This document shows positions 4,993-11,067 of a stretch of 11,067 bases of DNA, piece after piece. Position 1 is the stretch's first letter. The number at the start of each line of letters is the position of its first letter. This stretch comes from an uncultured Collinsella sp. (GTDB lineage: Bacteria; Actinomycetota; Coriobacteriia; Coriobacteriales; Coriobacteriaceae). The stretch covers positions 1 through 11,067 of the forward strand of contig URBS01000072.1 of assembly GCA_900546085.1 (NCBI GenBank). The letters are read 5' to 3'. Position numbers and translations under genes: made by a program. The notes under the pieces are model-generated. The model was not told the origin of the DNA and did no database searches. It saw only the letters and a list, made by a program, of their open reading frames with translations.

Positions 4993-6468
4993 CTATTTCT
5001 TATTGCGCATCTGCGCTTCCATCTGGCGCAGCAGGTCCATATCGGACTTAGGACCACCCGTTCCCAGGCCGCCCATGCCGCCCAAGCCCATGGCATCCAG
5101 ACCGGGAATATTGGGCATGCGCATCTTCTTGCCCTTCTTGCCCTTTTTGCCCTTCTTGCCGCCGGCCTGTGCCTGATTGGCCATCGTGCGCATGCGGCCC
5201 ATCATCTTGTTCATCTCGCCCCACTGCTTCATAAGGCTATTGACCTCGGTGGGGGTCACACCGGCGCCCTTGGCGATACGCGCGCGGCGCTGGCCGTTGA
5301 TGATGGAGGGACGCAGACGCTCCTCCTTGGTCATCGACATGATGATGGCCTCGTTCTTGTCGAAGATGCCCTCGTCCAGGTTACCGCCCATCTGGTTGAG
5401 CGCGCGCTGGCCACCGGGGAGCATGCCCAGGATACCCTTCATGCCGCCCATCTTTTTGACGGCTTTCATCTGGTCGAGCATGTCGTTCATGGTAAAGCCC
5501 TCGCGCAGCATGCGCTCGGCAGCCTCGAGCTGTTCGGCATCGGCGGCCTCCTGGGCCTTCTCGATGATGCCGACAACGTCGCCCATGCCCAAGATTCGCT
5601 TGGCCATGCGATCGGGATAGAACGGCTCAAGCGAATCGGGTTTCTCGCCCATGCTCACAAACTTGATGGGCTTGCCGGTCACCTGACGCACCGAAAGCGC
5701 GCCACCGCCACGGGCGTCACCGTCGAGCTTGGAGATAATCACACCATCAAAGTCGGTGCGCTCAGCAAACGTCGAGACCACGTTGACGATATCCTGGCCG
5801 GTCATGGCGTCGACGACCATCAGCACCTGGTCGGGCTTGACGGCCTTCTTGATGTCGACGGCCTCCTGCATCATCTGCTCGTCGATCTGCAGGCGGCCGG
5901 CGGTATCGACGATGACCACGTCACGCAGGTGGTCGACGGCCTCCTGGATGGCGCCCTTGGCGATGTCGACCGGATGCTCGCCGTCACCGCGGAAGACCGG
6001 CACGCCGATCTCGCCACCGAGCGTGGCAAGCTGGTCGGCAGCAGCGGGACGGTAGACGTCGCACGCGGCGAGCAGCGGCGAGCGGCCCTGCTTCTTGAGC
6101 AGGTAGGCAAGCTTTACGGCAGCCGTGGTCTTACCGGAGCCCTGCAGGCCCACGAGCATGATGACATTAGGAATGCGGTTGCTAAAAACGAGCTTGCTCT
6201 CGGTTGAGCCAAGCATCTCGGTGAGCTCGTCGAGCACGATCTTGACGACGTTTTGCGCCGGCGACAGCGACTCCATGACCTCGGCGGTCATGCAGCGCTC
6301 CTTGGTCTTAGCAACGAACTCCTTGACGACCTTAAAGTTAACGTCGGCCTCGAGCAGCGCCATGCGAATGTCGCGCATGGCCGAGGTGATATCGGCCTCG
6401 GTCAGCTTACCCTTGCCGCGCAGGCGGTCAAATGTGTCGTTGAGGCGATCGCTCAGAGAATCAAACAC
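4993..6468 (-). CDS. ffh: Signal recognition particle protein Ffh
   Basis: GTPase and RNA-binding subunit of the signal recognition particle: it binds signal sequences of nascent chains together with 4.5S/6S RNA and docks with FtsY at the membrane. In 491 residues it has the N helical domain (1-95), the G domain with GLQGSGKT (107-114), DVYRPAAADQL (137-147), DTAGR (188-192), SKLD (246-249) and GMGD (294-297), and the methionine-rich M domain (about 300-430) with the SRP-RNA binding segment NGQRRARIAKGAG (391-403). It exceeds the usual roughly 450 residues because of a tail with four Gly-Lys-Lys units (438-448) and a Gly/Met-rich end. The GTG start at 6468 follows TAAGGAG, which includes the ftsY stop codon 10 bp upstream, so translation is probably coupled. 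Last gene of the operon. Confidence 0.98.
   Translation of the reverse strand: MFDSLSDRLNDTFDRLRGKGKLTEADITSAMRDIRMALLEADVNFKVVKEFVAKTKERCMTAEVMESLSPAQNVVKIVLDELTEMLGSTESKLVFSNRIPNVIMLVGLQGSGKTTAAVKLAYLLKKQGRSPLLAACDVYRPAAADQLATLGGEIGVPVFRGDGEHPVDIAKGAIQEAVDHLRDVVIVDTAGRLQIDEQMMQEAVDIKKAVKPDQVLMVVDAMTGQDIVNVVSTFAERTDFDGVIISKLDGDARGGGALSVRQVTGKPIKFVSMGEKPDSLEPFYPDRMAKRILGMGDVVGIIEKAQEAADAEQLEAAERMLREGFTMNDMLDQMKAVKKMGGMKGILGMLPGGQRALNQMGGNLDEGIFDKNEAIIMSMTKEERLRPSIINGQRRARIAKGAGVTPTEVNSLMKQWGEMNKMMGRMRTMANQAQAGGKKGKKGKKGKKMRMPNIPGLDAMGLGGMGGLGTGGPKSDMDLLRQMEAQMRNKK
5125..5160. repeat. Four 9-bp tandem repeats in the ffh 3' region
   Basis: Four head-to-tail units of CTTCTTGCC (plus strand), with a single C-to-T change in the third unit, encode Gly-Lys-Lys four times in Ffh. 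Because the unit is a multiple of three, gain or loss by slippage would change tail length without breaking the frame. Confidence 0.85.
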
Positions 6469-6478
6469 TGGTTACTCC

Positions 6479-7396
6479 TTAATTGGACTCGCCCACCAGG
6501 GCGCGGCAGAAATCTTTGGCATTGAACTCCTGCAGGTCATCGACCTGCTCGCCCACGCCAATGCGCAGGATCGGGAGCTTGAGCTTCTCAGCCACGGCCA
6601 TGGCGATACCGCCTTTTGCCGTGCCGTCGAGCTTGGTCATGATAATACCGTCCAGGCCCAGCGCCTCGTTAAACTCGAGCGCCTGGTTCAGACCGTTCTG
6701 GCCGGTGGCGGCATCGATCACGAGCACGACCGAGACGGGCATGGGGCCGGCGGCCATATTGGCGGCGCGCTTACGCGTCACGTTAACCACCTTGGCAAGC
6801 TCGCGCATGAGTTCGGGGCTTGTGTGCAGACGACCGGCGGTGTCGATCAGCACCAGGTCGCTGCCGCGCCTGTCGGCCTCGTCGAGCACGTCGTAGCACA
6901 CGCTCGCCGGGTCGGAACCGCGATCGCGCTTGATGACGGGCACGCCGGCACGCTGGCCCCACACATCGAGCTGCTCGATGGCGGCGGCGCGGAAGGTATC
7001 GGCAGAACCGATCACCACGTTCTTGCCGCGGGCAGCCATGGCGCTCGCAATCTTGCCGACCGTTGTGGTCTTGCCGGCGCCGTTGATGCCCACAAACAGC
7101 ACGCAGCTCGGCGTATCGGAGAACGGATCGCGCTCGATGGGCACAAAGTGCTGCTCAAGCTGCTCGGCCAGGGCGCGACGGAGCTGCGGAGCGGTCTTGA
7201 GGTTTTTCTTGGCGGCCGTCTCGCGCAGGTCATCGGAGACCTGAATAGCGACCTCGGCACCCATGTCACCCATGACGAGGGTGTCCTCAAGGTCCTCCCA
7301 AAAGTCCTCGTCGACCTCGCCGCCAAAGTAGAAGACCTCGTTGAGGGCCTCGCGGCTGCGCTCAAGTCCGCGCGAGAGAGCGTCAAAGAATCCCAT
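6479..7396 (-). CDS. ftsY: Signal recognition particle receptor FtsY
   Basis: Membrane-associated GTPase receptor for the SRP; it forms a twin-GTPase complex with Ffh, encoded next, and passes ribosomes to the Sec translocon. The 305-residue product is essentially the NG core: an amphipathic N-terminal helix MGFFDALSRGLERSR that probably touches the membrane, the N domain (to about 90), then GINGAGKTTT (103-112), SADTFRAAAIEQL (131-143), DTAGRLHT (185-192), TKLDG (254-258) and GVGEQVDDLQEF (280-291). The long acidic A domain of the E. coli protein is absent, as in many Gram-positive FtsY proteins. Its ATG at 7396 overlaps the smc stop codon by one base (TAATG) and lacks a strong ribosome binding site, suggesting translational coupling to smc. 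The stop codon lies 10 bp before ffh. Confidence 0.97.
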   Translation of the reverse strand: MGFFDALSRGLERSREALNEVFYFGGEVDEDFWEDLEDTLVMGDMGAEVAIQVSDDLRETAAKKNLKTAPQLRRALAEQLEQHFVPIERDPFSDTPSCVLFVGINGAGKTTTVGKIASAMAARGKNVVIGSADTFRAAAIEQLDVWGQRAGVPVIKRDRGSDPASVCYDVLDEADRRGSDLVLIDTAGRLHTSPELMRELAKVVNVTRKRAANMAAGPMPVSVVLVIDAATGQNGLNQALEFNEALGLDGIIMTKLDGTAKGGIAMAVAEKLKLPILRIGVGEQVDDLQEFNAKDFCRALVGESN

Positions 7397-10300
7397 TATG
7401 CATTCACGACCTTTCCGGTTTCGCGATCGAGTTTTTGCGAGACGACGCGGCTGACGCCGTCGGCTTGCATCGAGACGCCATAGAGAACGTCAGCGTCCTC
7501 CATAGTACGGCGCTGATGCGAAATGACCAAGAGCTGTGTATCGGAACGCAGCACATCGAGGGCTCCGATGAGCTTGGACAGGTTGGCGTCATCAAGCGCC
7601 GCCTCGACCTCGTCCAGCACATAGAACGGCACCGTGCGCGTGCGGTACACGGCAAAGAGCAGGGCGAGCGCCGTCAGACTCTTCTCGCCACCCGACATGA
7701 GCATCATCTTGGTAATGCGCTTGCCGCGCGGCTGCGCCACAACCTCAATGCCCGTCTCGGCAGGATGCTCGGGATCGGTCATCTCAAGATGAGCCTGGCC
7801 ACCCGGGAACAGCATGGCGAAGATCTCGCGGAAGTTCGCGTCGACCTTCTCAAACGTCACCAGAAACGCCTTGCGCATCTTGCGATCAATGGCCACCGTG
7901 ATCTTGGTGAGCGCCTTGCGCGCGCTCTCAAGATCGGTCAGCTGCTCCTCGATGTAATCGGCGCGGCGCTTGAGCTGCTCGTACTCCTCCATGGCAACCT
8001 GGTTCACGGGGCCCAGGTTGTTGATCTGGCGCGCGAGTTGATTAAGCTCGCGCTCGGCGGCGTCGCGATCGGTGGGCGCCGGCAGCATGAGCGCTTCCTC
8101 AAGCACCGTGGTGCCATCGGCGGTGATGGCCTTGATGGCAGCCTCGACCTGCACCTCGAGCTTGCCGCGCGCCACCTTGAACTCATTTTGCGCTGTGGCG
8201 GCAACATCGACCCGCTCTTTGGCGCGGGCGACCTCGGTCTTGGCGTCCTCGATGGTCTTCTTAAGCGAAGCCGAGTCCGCCTCCTCAAGCGTTGCCTGAT
8301 CGCGCAGGCGCGCAGCCCAGTCCGAGGCGCGCTCCAACAGGGCGGAATAGCGCTCGTGCATGGGATCGACGCGAAGGCGCAGCAGCTCGAGCGAGCGCGA
8401 GGCCTGACGCGTCCCGCGGATACGACGGTCGATACCCTCCAGACGATGCTCAAGATCGGGCACGCGGCCCTTCAGCGAACGCAGGCGCTCGCTCGTCTGA
8501 GCCAGGCGTACCTTAGCGTCGGCGAGCTTACCGGCGGCCTCGGAATCGTCACGGCGCACGCGGTCGAGCTCGTCATTGGCCTCGGCAATCTGCAAGCCTA
8601 AGTCGCTCGCCTGCGCACGGGCCTCGTCACGCGAACGGGTAAGTTCATCCACGCGCGGGCGTGCGGCACGAACGGCCTCGGCAGCCTGCTCGCGGCGCTT
8701 GGAAATACGCACGCGCTCGACTTCGCCATTGTTGGCGCTTTGCTCCAGACGGCCGATCTCGGACAACAGGGAGCGACGCTCGCCCTCAAGACGGGCGATC
8801 TCGCCGGCGGCATCGCCCTCAGCGGCACGCGCTTCCTCAACGGCCGCATTGGCCTCGACGACCTGATCAGAAACATGCTCAAACACGGCAGCCAGATCGG
8901 GCTCCAAGCCCTCGAGCTCACGGATGCGGCGCTTGCGCTCCAAGGCACCCGAAGCCTCGCCGGCATCGAGCCCCACACGCACCAGGCCACCACAGCTCAC
9001 GCGGGCGCCATCGGGCGTCACGTAGGTCACACCGTCAACGACGGGCGCGGCCAGTGCGGCAGCCAAGTCATCGACAACGTAATAGCCGCCGAGCAGTGCC
9101 TCGACGACCGGACCGTAGCCCGCACGCACGGACAGGCGATCGACCAGGCGGGAACCGGCAGCGCCCTTAGCGGCAGCAGAGGCGCTCACACCGCGCGCGA
9201 CCAGCAGCGCCTCGCCCGAGGCCTTCTTCTGGTCCAGAGCGGCACGACCGGCACGCTCAAGCGCGGACGCATCGTCGAACAGCAGCGCATCGATATCGCC
9301 GGCGAGCAATTGCTCAACCAGGCCCTCAAGCTCACGCGGGGCCTCGAGCACGTCGCCCAGACGACCCGAGACATCGTCGCCCAGCGCACCCATCAGACGG
9401 CTCACCAGCGGCGAGCTGTCAGCCATGCGGGCATCGAGCTTCTTTTGGCTGGCAAGCTCCGAGCGCACCTCGGACAGTTTGTTGCGCGCCTCGCTCTCGC
9501 GGGCACGCAGGTCCTTAAGGGCTGCACGGGCGACCTCGGTAGCCTCGCGAGCATCAATCTGGGCTTGACGGGCCTGATCAAGTGCACTGTCGAGCTCCTC
9601 AGCGCGGTCGCGACGGCTCTCGAGTGAGGCCGTGACTTCCTCGAGCTGCTCGTCGATCTGCTCCAGGCGTGAGGCGTACATGTTGTCCTCGACCTCGGCG
9701 TTGCTCAGCGAGTCCTTCACCTTGGCGAGTTCGAGCGCCGCGTTATCGGCCACACGCTGCACATCGCGTTGCTCACGCGTAAGCTGCGAAATCTGATTGT
9801 CGAGCGCCACGCGCCGCTCGTGGAGCTGAGCGGCGGCAGGACCAGCGGCGTCAACGTCCTCCTGGGCCTGCATGTGCGCGCCGGTCACTTCCTCAAGCTG
9901 CGCACGCGCGTCCTCGAGCTCCTCTACCACGCGACGACGCTGATGCTCGGAGCTCGAGATCTGGCCGCGCATGTCGGACAGGCGCGACACCATGTTGTGG
10001 CCCTTTTCCTCGAGCAGGCGCATATCGGAGTTAATGCGGCCGACCACGTCTTGCATATGGCGGCGCTGCTCGCCCAGATCGCCCACAAACAGGCCCTTTT
10101 CCTCGAGCATGACCTGGAGCTTCTCGAGCTCGCGTTCCTTTTCGCCCAAGCGGTACTGCGCAAGCTCCAGCTCGGCGGCACCTTCCTTGGAGCGGCTCTC
10201 CAGGTCGTTCCACTGCGACTGCAGCGAACGCAGCTCGTCGACGGCTAGCATCTGCGTAAGCTCGTTCGCGCGCGAGGACAGCTCTTTATACTTGCGCGCG

Positions 10301-10932
10301 CGATCGACCTGACGCTCCAGGGGTCGCAGCTGACGGGCGATTTCCTTATTGATGTCGCGGGCACGCGTCAGGTGCTCGTCCATCGACTTAATCTTTTTGA
10401 GCGCACGCTCCTTGCGGCGCTTGTGCTTGGAGATGCCGGCAGCCTCCTCGATGAGGGCACGGCGCTCCTCGGGGCGGCTCTGCAAAATGGCGTCGAGCTT
10501 GCCCTGGCTGATGATGGAATGCGTATCCTTACCCAGACCCGAATCGTGCAGGATGTCCTGAATGTCCATCAGGCGGCACGGACTCGAGTTGATGAGGTAC
10601 TCGCTTTCGCCCGAGCGATACATGCGACGGGTGATGGCGACCTCGTCAAAATCGACGGGTAACACATGGTCCGAGTTATCGAGCACCAGCGTGACCTCGG
10701 CGACACCCACCGGCTTGCGAGCCGACGAGCCCGAGAAGATGACATCCTCCATGGCCTGGCCGCGCAGCTGCTTGGCGCTCTGCTCGCCCAGAACCCACAG
10801 GATGGAGTCGGAGATGTTCGATTTTCCCGAGCCGTTGGGACCGACGATGACGGTCAGGCCCGGCTCAAACGTCATATGGGCGCGGTCGGCAAACGACTTG
10901 AACCCTTTGAGCGTGAGGGACTTGAGATACAC
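7396..10932 (-). CDS. smc: Chromosome segregation protein SMC
   Basis: ATPase that organises and segregates the chromosome as the core of the Smc-ScpAB complex; the Scp partners are not in this window. The 1178 residues are the full usual length. The N-terminal head has Walker A GPNGSGKS (31-38) and a Q-loop SIISQGKLD (139-147). Long coiled coils run from about 170 to 500 and 670 to 1010, rich in Arg, Glu, Ala and Leu heptads. They enclose the hinge (about 505-665), which ends in the glycine-bearing YVTPDGARVSCGGL. The C-terminal head has the ABC signature LMSGGEKSL (1078-1086) and Walker B FYVLDEVEAALDD (1103-1115). The GTG start at 10932 has GAGG in the 10-bp gap after rnc. It is read from the rnc transcript and overlaps ftsY at its end. 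Confidence 0.98.
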   Translation of the reverse strand: MYLKSLTLKGFKSFADRAHMTFEPGLTVIVGPNGSGKSNISDSILWVLGEQSAKQLRGQAMEDVIFSGSSARKPVGVAEVTLVLDNSDHVLPVDFDEVAITRRMYRSGESEYLINSSPCRLMDIQDILHDSGLGKDTHSIISQGKLDAILQSRPEERRALIEEAAGISKHKRRKERALKKIKSMDEHLTRARDINKEIARQLRPLERQVDRARKYKELSSRANELTQMLAVDELRSLQSQWNDLESRSKEGAAELELAQYRLGEKERELEKLQVMLEEKGLFVGDLGEQRRHMQDVVGRINSDMRLLEEKGHNMVSRLSDMRGQISSSEHQRRRVVEELEDARAQLEEVTGAHMQAQEDVDAAGPAAAQLHERRVALDNQISQLTREQRDVQRVADNAALELAKVKDSLSNAEVEDNMYASRLEQIDEQLEEVTASLESRRDRAEELDSALDQARQAQIDAREATEVARAALKDLRARESEARNKLSEVRSELASQKKLDARMADSSPLVSRLMGALGDDVSGRLGDVLEAPRELEGLVEQLLAGDIDALLFDDASALERAGRAALDQKKASGEALLVARGVSASAAAKGAAGSRLVDRLSVRAGYGPVVEALLGGYYVVDDLAAALAAPVVDGVTYVTPDGARVSCGGLVRVGLDAGEASGALERKRRIRELEGLEPDLAAVFEHVSDQVVEANAAVEEARAAEGDAAGEIARLEGERRSLLSEIGRLEQSANNGEVERVRISKRREQAAEAVRAARPRVDELTRSRDEARAQASDLGLQIAEANDELDRVRRDDSEAAGKLADAKVRLAQTSERLRSLKGRVPDLEHRLEGIDRRIRGTRQASRSLELLRLRVDPMHERYSALLERASDWAARLRDQATLEEADSASLKKTIEDAKTEVARAKERVDVAATAQNEFKVARGKLEVQVEAAIKAITADGTTVLEEALMLPAPTDRDAAERELNQLARQINNLGPVNQVAMEEYEQLKRRADYIEEQLTDLESARKALTKITVAIDRKMRKAFLVTFEKVDANFREIFAMLFPGGQAHLEMTDPEHPAETGIEVVAQPRGKRITKMMLMSGGEKSLTALALLFAVYRTRTVPFYVLDEVEAALDDANLSKLIGALDVLRSDTQLLVISHQRRTMEDADVLYGVSMQADGVSRVVSQKLDRETGKVVNA

Positions 10933-10942
10933 GGTTCCTCGC

Positions 10943-11067
10943 TTAAACAGGCTTCTTGTTGAGAATCACGCCGTTGGTGGTATAGCCCATGCGGTCAAGT
11001 GCCTCGAGTGCAGCGGCTCCCTCGGCTTCCTTCTTTGAGGAGCCGGAGCCGCGACCCTGGCGAATGC
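10943..11067 (-). CDS. rnc: Ribonuclease III, C-terminal end (partial)
   Basis: Only the last 40 complete codons lie in the window; the 5' part is beyond the right edge. The minus-strand frame reads IRQGRGSGSSKKEAEGAAAL, then EALDRMGYTTNGVILNKKPV and TAA. The GSGSSKKEAEGAAALEAL stretch is the final strand and alpha-helix of a double-stranded-RNA-binding domain, in which the paired lysines contact the RNA backbone. Placed directly before smc, 10 bp away, this fits RNase III, which cuts double-stranded RNA in rRNA maturation. The nuclease domain itself cannot be seen, so the assignment rests on the dsRBD and on the conserved rnc-smc-ftsY order. Confidence 0.9.
   Translation of the reverse strand, partial: IRQGRGSGSSKKEAEGAAALEALDRMGYTTNGVILNKKPV

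Noticed and set aside
4966..8601. Three further long plus-strand frames opposite ffh, ftsY and smc
   Set aside because: Antisense shadows of strongly conserved genes; the translations are low-complexity with no recognisable domain.

Overview
The window suggests an anaerobic, GC-rich member of the Coriobacteriia, probably Collinsella or a close relative. This is inferred from base composition, the type of each protein family and the rnc-smc-ftsY-ffh gene order; no rRNA or other marker is present to prove it. Coding density is high. All genes are on the minus strand except one at 4108-4872. The content is mostly ordinary core genome, with one more unusual metal/regulatory gene in the middle.

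Left part (1-3941, minus strand, read right to left): thyA (thymidylate synthase of the Bacillus ThyA type), folA (dihydrofolate reductase, starting just after the thyA stop), a SpoU/TrmH-family RNA 2'-O-methyltransferase, and a MATE-family multidrug/cation antiporter. thyA and folA are functionally coupled: ThyA oxidises methylene-tetrahydrofolate to dihydrofolate while making dTMP, and FolA regenerates tetrahydrofolate. A GC hairpin at 2502-2520 separates folA from the methyltransferase. Two mutually exclusive stem-loops built from one 9-base word occupy the left edge and overlap the MATE stop codon.

Middle (3942-4990): a 166-bp intergenic region divergent from thyA carries two CATATG-centred palindromes, 53 bp centre to centre, that flank a candidate promoter. 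The plus-strand gene downstream fuses a DUF134 (UPF0251) helix-turn-helix domain to a NifX/NifB-like 'dinitrogenase iron-molybdenum cofactor' domain and ends in a Cys/His-rich tail. A near-perfect Shine-Dalgarno sequence and ATG lie at the domain junction, so the gene may also make the NifX-like domain alone. No other nif-type gene is visible. A bidirectional terminator (4936-4967) closes this gene and the convergent ffh operon.

Right part (4993-11067, minus strand): the 3' end of rnc (RNase III dsRNA-binding domain, cut by the window edge), smc, ftsY and ffh form a tight operon with 10-bp gaps or a 1-bp overlap. It joins RNA processing, chromosome condensation and both protein GTPases of co-translational targeting (the SRP receptor FtsY and the SRP protein Ffh). 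Ffh ends in a Gly-Lys-Lys repeat encoded by a 9-bp tandem repeat.
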